DNA of 64,000 nt from Pseudomonadota bacterium. GTDB taxonomy: Bacteria; Pseudomonadota; Gammaproteobacteria; Burkholderiales; JAJZQI01. Every line of letters starts with the position of its first letter. The first letter of the stretch is position 1. Position numbers and translations under genes: made by a program. The stretch lies in the NCBI GenBank assembly GCA_021851875.1, contig JAJZQI010000002.1, positions 175,169 to 239,168 of the forward strand, read 5' to 3'. The notes under the pieces are model-generated. The model was not told where the DNA came from. It did not search any database and saw only the letters and a list, made by a program, of their open reading frames with translations. Positions 51,787-60,520 of the stretch are shown here, one piece after another.

Positions 51787-52581
51787 TCAGTTGTCACCGT
51801 CCAGCAAACCGCCCAGCCCGCCCAGCACCGAGCCTTCGCCGACACTGCGGCCGCCGGCCACCGGCGCCGCCATGATGATGCGGTTGGCCAGCCGGGACAA
51901 CGGCAGGGACTGCAGCCAGACCTTGCCCGGTCCCTGCAGGGTAGCAAAGAACAGGCCTTCGCCGCCGAACATGGCCGTCTTGATGCCGCCGACGAACTGA
52001 ATGTCGAAAGACACCGAGGGCTGCAGCGCCACGACGCAGCCGGTGTCGATGCGAATGACTTCGCCCGGCGCCAGTGTGCGCTCTTTCAACGTTCCGCCGG
52101 CGTGAACAAAGGCCAGACCGTCGCCGTCCAGTCGCTGCATGATGAAGCCTTCGCCGCCGAACAGACCTACACCCAGCTTGCGCTGGAAAGCGATGCCCAA
52201 CGACACGCCCTTGGCGGCGCAGAGGAAGGAATCCTTCTGACAAATCAGCGTGCCGCCCATCTGGGACAGGTCCACCGGAATGATCTTGCCCGGGTACGGC
52301 GCGGCAAAACCGACGCGCTTCTTGCCGCCGCCCTGGTTGACGAACACGGTGGTAAACAGCGATTCGCCGGTCAGCAAGCGCTTGCCCGCGCCCACCAGCT
52401 TGCCCAGAAAACCCGACTGACTGGCAGAACCGTCGCCGAACACGGTTTCCATCTGGATGCCGTCGTCCATGAACATCATGGCGCCTGCTTCAGCAATCGC
52501 CGCCTCGCCCGGATCGAGCTCGACCTCGACAAACTGCATTTCACTACCAAAAATTTCGTAATCGACGACATCCATACCCAT
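51787..52581 (-). CDS. AIM24/TIGR00266 family protein
   Basis: A 264-residue protein with a beta-rich AIM24-like fold. It has EIFGSEMQFVEVELDPGEAAIAEAGAMMFMDDGI and repeated glycine-rich turns such as LFGGEGF and MFGGEGLFFATL. Mitochondrial AIM24 affects cristae organisation; bacterial members have unknown function. The likely start is the ATG at 52581 with a GAGGAG site. Downstream, the M48 protease follows after 11 nt, suggesting co-transcription. Confidence 0.83.
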   Translation of the reverse strand: MGMDVVDYEIFGSEMQFVEVELDPGEAAIAEAGAMMFMDDGIQMETVFGDGSASQSGFLGKLVGAGKRLLTGESLFTTVFVNQGGGKKRVGFAAPYPGKIIPVDLSQMGGTLICQKDSFLCAAKGVSLGIAFQRKLGVGLFGGEGFIMQRLDGDGLAFVHAGGTLKERTLAPGEVIRIDTGCVVALQPSVSFDIQFVGGIKTAMFGGEGLFFATLQGPGKVWLQSLPLSRLANRIIMAAPVAGGRSVGEGSVLGGLGGLLDGDN

Positions 52582-52617
52582 GTATTTACTCCTCAAAAAG
52601 ATTTTTTAGCAGTGGGA

Positions 52618-52686
52618 ATTCGGTAGTGGGGAGTGGAAAAGCGATAAGGCGCCCTACTCCCCACTGCCCATTCCCCATTACCGAAT
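52618..52686. repeat. Imperfect inverted repeat between AIM24-like gene and cysS
   Basis: The 19-nt arms ATTCGGTAGTGGGGAGTGG (52618-52636) and CCATTCCCCATTACCGAAT (52668-52686) pair with two mismatches around a 31-nt middle that also carries TACTCCCCACTG. The right arm ends 2 nt from the cysS stop codon. The motif of repeated GTGGGGAGT-like units looks like a dispersed intergenic repeat, but only one copy is in the window. Confidence 0.5.
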
Positions 52687-52688
52687 CC

Positions 52689-54059
52689 CTACCCCCGCCG
52701 CCAGGTCGTACCTTGCGGCCCGTCTTCCAGCATAATGCCGGCCGCCGTCAGCTCATTGCGAATGCGGTCGGCTTCGGCAAAATTCTTCGCTTTCTTGGCC
52801 GCCGCGCGGTCGGCAATCATCTGCTCAACGGCAGCCGCACTCAGCCCTTCTTCACCTGCGCCGGCTTGCAGGAATGCCTCCGGCGGGCGCTGCAACAGCC
52901 CCAGCATAGCCGCCAATTGTTGCAGTTGTCCCGCCAGCTGCGGGTTCCTGCTCTTGTTGACCTCCTTGGCCAGTTCGAACAGCACGGTAATCGCGCCGTG
53001 GCTGTCGAAATCGTCGTCCATGGCGGCTTTGAAACGAACCGGATAATCCGCCGTCCAATCGATCGGCGCCAGATCCGCCGCCACGCCGCGCAAGGCCGTA
53101 TACAGCCCGGTCAGGGCATTTTTGGCGTCGTCCAGGTGCGCGTCGGAATAGTTCAGCGGGCTGCGGTAATGCGCGCGCAGGATGAAAAAGCGCACCACCT
53201 CGGCATCGTATTTCTGCAACACGTCGCGGATGGTGAAAAAATTGCCCAGCGACTTGGACATTTTTTCGTTGTCCACGCGGATAAAGCCGTTGTGCATCCA
53301 GTAGTTCACAAAGGCGTGGTCGTGCGCGCCTTCGGACTGGGCGATCTCGTTTTCGTGGTGGGGAAACTGCAGATCCTGCCCGCCGCCGTGGATGTCGAAA
53401 TGCTCGCCCAGATAATGCTCGCTCATCGCCGAGCATTCGATGTGCCAGCCCGGCCGGCCCTGGCCCCAGGGGGAATCCCAGGCCGGCTCGCCCGGCTTGG
53501 CGGCTTTCCACAGCACAAAGTCGAGCGGATCGCGCTTGTTCGGATCCACGTCCACCCGCTCGCCGGCGCGCAGGTCTTCCAGCGATTTGCCGGACAGCTT
53601 GCCGTAAGCGGCAAAGTCGCGCACCGAGTAATACACGTCGCCGTTCGGCACCGGATAAGCCAGCCCCTTGCTCACCAGGGTGTCGATCATGTGCACCATA
53701 CCGGGCACGAACTCGGTGGCGCGCGGCTCGATGTCCGGCGACTGCACGCCCAGCCGGGCGGCATCTTCATTCATGGCGGTAATAAATCGGCTGGTCAGCG
53801 CGCCGATAGGCTCCCGGTTTTCCGCCGCACGTTTGATGATTTTGTCGTCAATATCGGTGATATTGCGCACATATGTCAGATCGTAGCCGCTTTCGCGCAG
53901 CCAGCGGGCCACCATATCGAACACCACCATCACGCGGGCGTGCCCCAGGTGGCAGAAGTCGTACACGGTCATGCCGCAGACGTACATGCGGGCCTTGCCC
54001 GGCTCAATGGGAGTGAATACCTGCTTTTCGCGCGCGAGAGTGTTGTAGATCTTCAGCAT
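52689..54059 (-). CDS. cysS: Cysteinyl-tRNA synthetase
   Basis: A 456-residue class I aminoacyl-tRNA synthetase. The HIGH-type motif is CHLGHARVM (near residue 36), KMSKS is in [11 protein letters not shown], and the zinc-binding Cys/His residues are in [15 protein letters not shown] and [10 protein letters not shown]. It charges tRNA-Cys with cysteine. It is a complete, standard-length enzyme. Confidence 0.95.
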   Translation of the reverse strand: MLKIYNTLAREKQVFTPIEPGKARMYVCGMTVYDFCHLGHARVMVVFDMVARWLRESGYDLTYVRNITDIDDKIIKRAAENREPIGALTSRFITAMNEDAARLGVQSPDIEPRATEFVPGMVHMIDTLVSKGLAYPVPNGDVYYSVRDFAAYGKLSGKSLEDLRAGERVDVDPNKRDPLDFVLWKAAKPGEPAWDSPWGQGRPGWHIECSAMSEHYLGEHFDIHGGGQDLQFPHHENEIAQSEGAHDHAFVNYWMHNGFIRVDNEKMSKSLGNFFTIRDVLQKYDAEVVRFFILRAHYRSPLNYSDAHLDDAKNALTGLYTALRGVAADLAPIDWTADYPVRFKAAMDDDFDSHGAITVLFELAKEVNKSRNPQLAGQLQQLAAMLGLLQRPPEAFLQAGAGEEGLSAAAVEQMIADRAAAKKAKNFAEADRIRNELTAAGIMLEDGPQGTTWRRG

Positions 54060-54127
54060 GGCAGCAACAAAATGGACAAAGCCTTAATCTTACCATGCCT
54101 GCCGCCCGGCATGCCTACCTGGCCGCT

Positions 54128-55222
54128 TCAGCTTGGCGTGCTCTCGATCATACGGCGCACGACGCGGTTGAACGGCTCGACCCAGGCCCGGTCGAACTGG
54201 TCCTCGCAGGCATTGATCTCGGCGATGGCGCGCAGCATGGACCGGCCATGGCCGCGCTGGGCATGCTTGAGCATGACCGCCTCAAACGCATCCAGAATGG
54301 CGATCAGGCGGGCGCCCTGGCAAATGTGTTCAAGTTTCAGCCCGGCGGGATAGCCCGTGCCGTCCGGCAGCTCGTGATGCTGGCGCACCATCTCGACCGC
54401 CCCGCCCCAAATTCCCATGCACTCCAGCAAACCGGCGGCATATTCCGGGTGTTTGTGCAGCACCTCGATATCGGCCGGCTCCAGTTGCCCGGGCTTCAGC
54501 CAGGCTGAATCGGGCAGAAACATCATGCCAATGTCGTGCATGTAGATGGCCGCATCCAGCTGCTGCATGTCGAGCTGGTCGCCCGCCTCCCGAGCGGTTT
54601 TGTGCGCCAGGTCGATCAACCGGCCGGTGCGACCGGAAAACAGCGGCGAGCGGCGCTCCAGCTGCAAGGCCAGCGTGCGGAAGAAGGCCAGCTGCTGCGC
54701 GCGGTCGTGCATCACCTCCGGCGCCGGCATCACGGCGGTCGGGGTCGGCGTTGCCGTCGGCCAGAAGCCGGTGACCTGGTAGATCAGCTTGCGGGCGATG
54801 TTTTCCGCATGGGCCGGGGTAGCCCGGCTCACCGCCACCAGCTCATTGGTCAGCACGCCAAGCTTCAGAGGCTCCAGGCTGCGTCCGGCCAGCAGGGCTT
54901 CGACCGCCATTTCCAGCCGGTCAACCGCCAGCAGCACCGCTTCGCCCAGCACATTGCTGAAACGCAGCTTGCCGCTGCGCACCTTGTCCAGCAGACTCTC
55001 CAGCGGGTGAATCAGCCGCACCGCCATATCCAGGCGGCACAAGGCGGCATCGCCCTTCAGATTGTGCAAGGCGCGAAAAAGACGGGCGATTTTTTCACCG
55101 TCGGCCGGATTCTTGCGCAGCGCCGCCACGTCTGCTTCGATTTGCGGCACGTAATCGGACAAGGCATCCCGATACTCTCCCAGCCCCTCGTCGTCCCTGC
55201 GTATGGATGCACCTTGCGCCAT
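54128..55222 (-). CDS. HPt plus HD-GYP cyclic-di-GMP phosphodiesterase
   Basis: A 364-residue protein. The N-terminal helical part contains an HPt-like motif (HNLKGDA, His53), and the C-terminal domain is HD-GYP, with HD at 229-230 (YMHDIGMMF) and HHELPDGTGYP at 282-292. HD-GYP domains degrade cyclic di-GMP. The fusion suggests that phosphate from a histidine kinase reaches His53 and controls the hydrolase. It lies upstream of cysS on the same strand with a 68-nt gap. The HPt-like region is an inference from one motif. Confidence 0.85.
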   Translation of the reverse strand: MAQGASIRRDDEGLGEYRDALSDYVPQIEADVAALRKNPADGEKIARLFRALHNLKGDAALCRLDMAVRLIHPLESLLDKVRSGKLRFSNVLGEAVLLAVDRLEMAVEALLAGRSLEPLKLGVLTNELVAVSRATPAHAENIARKLIYQVTGFWPTATPTPTAVMPAPEVMHDRAQQLAFFRTLALQLERRSPLFSGRTGRLIDLAHKTAREAGDQLDMQQLDAAIYMHDIGMMFLPDSAWLKPGQLEPADIEVLHKHPEYAAGLLECMGIWGGAVEMVRQHHELPDGTGYPAGLKLEHICQGARLIAILDAFEAVMLKHAQRGHGRSMLRAIAEINACEDQFDRAWVEPFNRVVRRMIESTPS

Positions 55223-55329
55223 ATCCCTGCCCGCTCCGTGTTGTTGTCAAATCCCATTATAGGCAGCTGCAATATTGTCACAAACCAATTCTGCTACCAT
55301 AGAAGTCATCCTCATCCCGGCCACCCTCA

Positions 55330-56805
55330 ATGTCCGACGACTTTCCCCTGACTCAAGGCCTGCTCGATCTGGCCGGCCGGCAAAACGGCACCGTGCTGCA
55401 GACGCACATTTCCTGGGTGGTATTGCTGGGTGACCTCGCCTACAAGATCAAGAAACCCGTCGACTTCGGCTTCCTCGACTTTTCCACCCTGCCGCAGCGC
55501 CTGCATGCCTGCCAAGAGGAACTGCGGCTCAACCGCCGCCTGGCTGCCGACTGGTATCTTGCGGTCGTGCCCATCTGCGGCACACCTGCCGCACCACAAC
55601 TCGAAGGGGCGGGCGAGCCATTCGAATACGCCGTAAAGATGCGCCGCTTTCCGCCGCATGCCCTGCTCGACGAACTGCTCGGGCAAGGCGCCGTCAGCCG
55701 CCAGATGATCGAACAGCTGGCCGACAGCCTCGCCGATTTTCATCACGGCTGCCCGGCGGCACCGGCCGATGGCACAAGCAGCGCATTCGGCGCATACGAT
55801 TCGATTGTGGGTCCCGCCCGGCAAAACTTTGCCCAATTGGCGCCTTTTGACGCAAACATCAAGCTGGCCGAACCACTCGCCCGCCTGGCCCAATGGACCG
55901 AAAACACGACGGCAAAACTGCAAACCACATTTTCCCGCCGCCTGCAGCAAGGCCATGTACGCGAATGCCATGGCGACCTGCACGCCGGCAACATCGCCTG
56001 GATCGGCGGCGAGCCGGTCATTTTCGACGCCATCGAGTTCAATGCCGCTTTCCGCTGGATCGATACAATCAGCGAAATCGCCTTTCTGGTGATGGACCTG
56101 TATGCCCGCCGCCAGCCGCAGCTCGCGCGTGCCGCGCTCAACCGTTATCTGGAACACACCGGCGACTATGCCGGCGTGGCCGTGCTCGACTTCTATCTGG
56201 TCTATCGGGCCATGGTGCGCGCCAAAATCGCCGCCTTCGAAGCCGATTGGCAACGCTGCCGCGATTATCTGCAGCTTGCCCGCGTCTTCATCGAACCTCC
56301 GCCCGCCCGTCTGTATATTACCCATGGTCTGTCCGGCAGCGGCAAAAGCACGGTCAGCGCCGCCATGGTGGCAACCGAACCGCGCCTGATCCGCATCCGC
56401 TCGGACGTGGAACGAAAACGCCTGTTCGATCTGCCTGCGCTCGCCAGCAGTCGCGCCGCCGGCAACATATACACGCCCGAGGCCACCCGCCTGACCTACC
56501 GGCAAATCATGGATGATGCCCGCCTTTGTCTCGCCAGCGGCTACAGCTGCATCGTCGATGCCGCTTTTTTGCGGCGCAACGAACGGCTGCGTTTCGCCGA
56601 ATTGGCGCGCGCCTGGAAAACGCCATACACCATTGTCAGCTGCCAGGCTGATCAGGCCACCCTGATCAGCCGTCTGCATGCGCGCCAGCGCGCCGGCAAT
56701 GACGCCTCGGAAGCGGACGAATCGATTCTGCACAAACAGATCGCCTGGGCGGAACCGCTCAACGCCGCAGAACTCGCACACGCCCGCATCATCCGCTCGC
56801 CTTGA
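55330..56805 (+). CDS. Bifunctional APH-like/P-loop kinase-like protein
   Basis: A 491-residue fusion. The first half has an aminoglycoside-phosphotransferase-like domain (VRECHGDLHAGNIAW is the catalytic loop; FDAIEFNAAFRWID follows). The second half is a P-loop ATPase with Walker A THGLSGSGKST near residue 337. Such fusion proteins are widespread in proteobacteria, but substrate and pathway are unknown. The gene is single and divergent from the HPt/HD-GYP gene. Confidence 0.82.
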   Translation: MSDDFPLTQGLLDLAGRQNGTVLQTHISWVVLLGDLAYKIKKPVDFGFLDFSTLPQRLHACQEELRLNRRLAADWYLAVVPICGTPAAPQLEGAGEPFEYAVKMRRFPPHALLDELLGQGAVSRQMIEQLADSLADFHHGCPAAPADGTSSAFGAYDSIVGPARQNFAQLAPFDANIKLAEPLARLAQWTENTTAKLQTTFSRRLQQGHVRECHGDLHAGNIAWIGGEPVIFDAIEFNAAFRWIDTISEIAFLVMDLYARRQPQLARAALNRYLEHTGDYAGVAVLDFYLVYRAMVRAKIAAFEADWQRCRDYLQLARVFIEPPPARLYITHGLSGSGKSTVSAAMVATEPRLIRIRSDVERKRLFDLPALASSRAAGNIYTPEATRLTYRQIMDDARLCLASGYSCIVDAAFLRRNERLRFAELARAWKTPYTIVSCQADQATLISRLHARQRAGNDASEADESILHKQIAWAEPLNAAELAHARIIRSP

Positions 56806-56925
56806 CGGGCCCGTCCCTGCCGCATCAGCCCGGCGAATTAACTTGCGTTAGTTTGCCGCCGTTGCTATACAGATGATAAAAAAGCTGTTTACAAATCGCA
56901 TGCACCGGGGCTCTTGCGAAATTTC

Positions 56926-57297
56926 ATGAATAATGACTGCTTTTTTCATGCTAAAGACCTGGCGGACGCTGCGCTGGCCGACTGGCTGAACGCATGGCGG
57001 CAGAACACGCCCACCCTCGGTCTGTTTGCCATGGTGGCCGAACAGGATCATGGCCTGGTTGCCGCATTGCAATCACTTTGCCGCCGGCATAATATCCGCC
57101 TTGCCGGCGGCATTTTCCCGCAGCTCATCTGGCAAGACCGCTTCCACCAGCGCGGCATTCTGTTCTACATTCTGCATTGTTGTCCGGATGTTTTACTGCT
57201 GGACGACATCAACGACCGTAACGGCCAACCTCGTGCCAGCGTCATGAACCGGCTGACGGAATTTGCCGACGCCGCCCCGCGGGCGGCAGCCTGCTGA
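56926..57297 (+). pseudogene. FIST sensor protein, N-terminal fragment (frameshifted)
   Basis: Starting at ATG 56926 this frame encodes the FIST N-terminal domain (ALADWLNAWRQNTPTLGLFA ... GILFYILHCCPDVLLLDDIN) and then hits a stop at 57295-57297. The reading continues in another frame at 57263-58063. Inserting one G in the GGG at 57281-57283 and one T in the TTTT at 57301-57304 would restore GGSLLTVFDGLVANIST, the expected FIST strand. FIST domains bind small ligands and sense amino acids. Read as a damaged gene or sequence error. Confidence 0.7.
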
Positions 57298-58063
57298 CCG
57301 TTTTGACGGTCTGGTGGCCAACATTTCCACCATCCTGCAAGGTATCTATGCCACGCTTGGCGACAAGGTGGACTATATGGGCGTTGCCGCCGGCAGCGAA
57401 ACGTTTCAGCCGGTGGATTGCCTGTTCGACGACACGAGGCTGACCCGCAATGGCGTGCTGGCTTTGCGCCTGCCGCCGTCTGCCCGGCTGCATATCGAAT
57501 GCGGTTACACGGTGCCCGACGAACTGATCCCCAGCACCTCCAGCGCCGGCAACCGTATCGAGCAAATCGACTGGCGCCCGGCCTTCGAGGTGTATGTTGA
57601 GCTGGTTCAACGCCACTATGGCGTCAGTGTCAGCCGGGAAAATTTTTACGAGCATGCCGTGCACTTTCCTTTCGGCGTGATCCGCGCCGACGTCGAAGTG
57701 CTGGTGCGCATCCCCGTTGCCCGGCAGGCAGACGGTTCGATTCTTTGCGTCGGCGAAATCCCCGCCAATGCGCTGCTGACGGTTGTGCAGGCCGCCGAGC
57801 CCGGCGACATGAGCACGGCGGAAAAACTGGCCGGCTCCATTGCCCACAGAGAATACGATCAGGGTTTGCTGTTTTACTGCGCCGGCCGGCGCATGCACAT
57901 GGGCGACTCCGCCGAACAGGAAGTGCGCCACATCATCCAAGCCGCACAACCGACGCTGCTCGGGGGCGCGCTCACCCTGGGTGAAATAGGCAGTGCCTCG
58001 GCCAGCCATTACCCGCTGTTTCACAATGCCGCCATCGTCGCCATCACAGGGTTGTGCTCATGA
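57263..58063 (+). pseudogene. FIST sensor protein, C-terminal fragment (frameshifted)
   Basis: The frame holds the rest of the FIST_N domain (FDGLVANISTILQGIYATLG) and the FIST_C domain (FEVYVELVQRHYGVSVSREN, SILCVGEIPANALLTVVQ, GLLFYCAGRRMHMG). It ends at TGA 58061-58063. The true start lies in the previous fragment. Its stop overlaps an ATG at 58060, as would be expected for coupling to the kinase gene. Confidence 0.7.
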
Positions 58064-59369
58064 AACAGGAGAGGAAGAATCCAGCCCAGGCGGCTATTGC
58101 CTGCGAGGTGTTTTCGGCAACCGGCACCTGATCAACCAAATCAGTCAACCCATCCACTTACCCGCAACGCTGCTGCAGGGGCCCGCCGATCTGATCGGAC
58201 TCGCGCCGCAAGAAAACGAGCCTTTTCCGGAAGCGGACAAATACCCCGCGATACTCCGTTTACCGGTGCCGCCCGTCGGCGTCATTTTATTGTTCACATC
58301 CGCTGCGCCGCCGGCCGGCGACATCCCGTTTCAGCGGATTTTCACGCCGGTGCTGGCCAGCTTTTCCCACACCTACCAGGCATACCGCTCAAACGAAATC
58401 ATCTTCAGCCAGCTGCAGCAGGAAGTCACCGAACGGCGCTCCGCCCAGGCCGCCCTGCTGGCCGCCAAGGAAGAGGCCGAACGGGCGAATAAGGCCAAAT
58501 CCCTCTTCCTGTCGAACATGAGCCATGAGTTGCGCACACCGATGAACGCCATCATGGGATTCTCACAGCTGCTGGAGCTGGAATTGCAGGAACCCCAACT
58601 CGATTATGTGCACGAAATCAGCAAAGCGTCCCATCATCTGCTCAGCCTGATCGACGAATTGCTCGATTTGAGCCGCATCGAAGCCGGCACGATCAAGCTC
58701 AGCATCGCCAGCAGCAACATCAGCGCCATCCTGAAGGAGTGTCTTGCCTTGCTGCAGCCCATCGCAGACAAGCGGCAAATCCGCATCACCGCCGCCTGCG
58801 CCACGCATTTCGCGGTGCGGGCGGACACGTTGCGACTCAAACAGGTGATGCTCAACCTCATCAGCAACGCCATCAAATACAATCACCCGGGCGGCAAGGT
58901 CAACATAACGTGCGAACCGGCGGAAAACGGCCGCATTCGCATCAGCGTCAACGACAGCGGCCCGGGCATCCCGCCGGAACAGCTCGATGAATTATTCAAG
59001 CCCTTCAGCCGGCTCGGCCAGGAAGTTCGCGGCATAGAAGGCACAGGCATCGGCTTGGTGATCTGCCAGAAATTAATCCACCTGATGCAAGGCGACATCG
59101 GCTGCAACAGCCGACTCGGGCTTGGCAGCGTCTTCTGGCTGGAACTCCCCGGCAGCGGCGCCGAGAGCAGTCTTCATTCTGCCCTGATGTTTGAAGCGGC
59201 GCCGCCGACCTCGCCCGCCCCACCCGCCGCCTGCTCTACATTGAAGATCTGCCGGCCAACATCTCGCTCATGCGCAGCCTGCTGGCCAGCCGCAAAGACC
59301 TGCAACTGGTCGACGCGCCGAGCGGCAAACTCGGTTTGGAATATGCCCGGAGCGCTCCGCCCGACCTGA
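57993..59369 (+). pseudogene. Histidine kinase part of a hybrid sensor (frameshifted at both ends)
   Basis: The kinase portion of a hybrid protein. A sensor-like region (GGYCLRGVFGNRHLINQ ...) is followed by a coiled linker, HisKA (SHELRTPMNAIMGF) and HATPase (NAIKYN, GIEGTGIGLVICQKLI). The natural start is probably the ATG at 58060, overlapping the FIST stop, but that frame breaks before about 58090. At the other end the receiver is in a different frame. One missing base at each place would rejoin them. The frame is open from 57993, but the residues before about 58065 are not kinase sequence. Confidence 0.7.
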
Positions 59370-59617
59370 TCCTGCTCGACCTTCACCTGCCTGACATCAG
59401 CGGCTTCAACGTGCTCGAACAGCTCCGGTCGCTGTGCGCCACGGCACACATCCCCGTTGTCGCCGTCACGGCCAATACGCAGGAAGATACCCATGAGCGG
59501 GCCCTGACCGCCGGTTTTGACGGCTTTCTCAGCAAACCGCTCAATCTAAGTCATTTGCAGGAGCTGATCGACCAGCTGCTGGCCCGCCAGAATTGGCTGA
59601 CCCACCCCTTCAGTTGA
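59270..59617 (+). pseudogene. Receiver domain of the broken hybrid kinase
   Basis: This frame encodes a receiver domain: RRLLYIEDLPANISLM (starting near 59225), LILLDLHLPDISGF with the phospho-Asp, VVAVTANTQED and LSKPLNLSHL. It joins the preceding kinase if one base is added in the C-rich run at 59209-59224. The true beginning is in the kinase fragment. The stop at 59615-59617 overlaps the convergent Sel1 gene by 8 nt. Confidence 0.7.
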
Positions 59618-59984
59618 CCTGCGCCGGCGGGAAATCGCGCAGCAGCGCCGCACGGGTGGCCTCGTCGGCCTCATTGAGAATGGTCTGCATGCCCTGCTGG
59701 GCTTTTTCATCGCCCTGGGCCGCCGCCAAAGAAAACAACTCGTAGGCATAGCGGTCGTTGCGCGGCACGCCGCGCCCGAGGTAGAACATCAGCCCCAGAT
59801 TGAACTGCGCCTGGGCATCCCCCTGGTCAGCCGCCATGCCAAACCATTTGGCCGCCTCCAGATCGTTGCGCAGGACGTCCTTGCCCTCGTAAAACATCAC
59901 GCCAACATTGTACTGGGCATTCACATCGCCCGAACGTGCCGCCGCCAGCAAATCCTGGTCGATCAGCAGGTAATTGATTTTCAC
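59610..59984 (-). CDS. Sel1-like repeat protein
   Basis: A 124-residue protein with three Sel1-type repeats such as AQYNVGVMFYEGKDVLRNDLEAAKWFGMA and AQFNLGLMFYLGRGVPRND. These make protein-protein contacts. It is encoded last in the operon DAHP synthase, HExxH membrane protein and Sel1, with a 4-nt overlap with the membrane protein gene. Confidence 0.82.
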   Translation of the reverse strand: MKINYLLIDQDLLAAARSGDVNAQYNVGVMFYEGKDVLRNDLEAAKWFGMAADQGDAQAQFNLGLMFYLGRGVPRNDRYAYELFSLAAAQGDEKAQQGMQTILNEADEATRAALLRDFPPAQVN

Positions 59985-60520
59985 CGCTCTTTATCCTTCA
60001 AATAACGCCACGCCAACCACCCCAGGGTGGCCAGCAAACCCATCCAGCACAACAGACGCACACTGCCAGCCAAGGCCACATCCCGCTCCAGCATGCCCCA
60101 ACGGCTGAGAATATGAAACCAGTCATGTTCGCCGCCGCCCGCCAGCGGCAGCTCCTGCGCGCGTGCGTCGGCCATGTAGCGCGCAATATTGAAACCGTTT
60201 TCAAACAGCCAGGCAAGTGAAAGCGCAAAACCCAGCGAATGGCGCTGCCACCAGAAACGACCAATAAACACCAGCGGAAAAATCAGTTGCCCCAGCGTGC
60301 CGCCATACAAGCCGGGCGCCTCGCCCAGCAGACCGAAAATCGGGTGGCCTGCCTCATGAAAAGCCAGATTGGCGTGATCCAGCAGCGGAATAAACCCGTC
60401 GCCGGCTCGCACCAGCCACATCAGCAAAACCAGCAAACCCGCCCCGGCCGCCAGCTGCCCCCTGCCCAGCGGAGTCCATGGCACTAGAGCCCGCTCATGC
60501 AGGGCATGCAGCAACATCAC
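59981..60520 (-). CDS. Membrane protein with HExxH-type metalloprotease motif
   Basis: A 179-residue protein with about five membrane helices. HEAGH (in ANLAFHEAGHPIFGLLGEA) looks like the active site of M50-type intramembrane proteases. A second polar motif (WLFENGFNIARYMADA) contains an Asn/Asp region that could complete the metal site. It overlaps the DAHP synthase and Sel1 genes by 4 nt at either end. Known relatives are mostly unnamed; M50 membership is inference. Confidence 0.65.
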   Translation of the reverse strand: MMLLHALHERALVPWTPLGRGQLAAGAGLLVLLMWLVRAGDGFIPLLDHANLAFHEAGHPIFGLLGEAPGLYGGTLGQLIFPLVFIGRFWWQRHSLGFALSLAWLFENGFNIARYMADARAQELPLAGGGEHDWFHILSRWGMLERDVALAGSVRLLCWMGLLATLGWLAWRYLKDKER

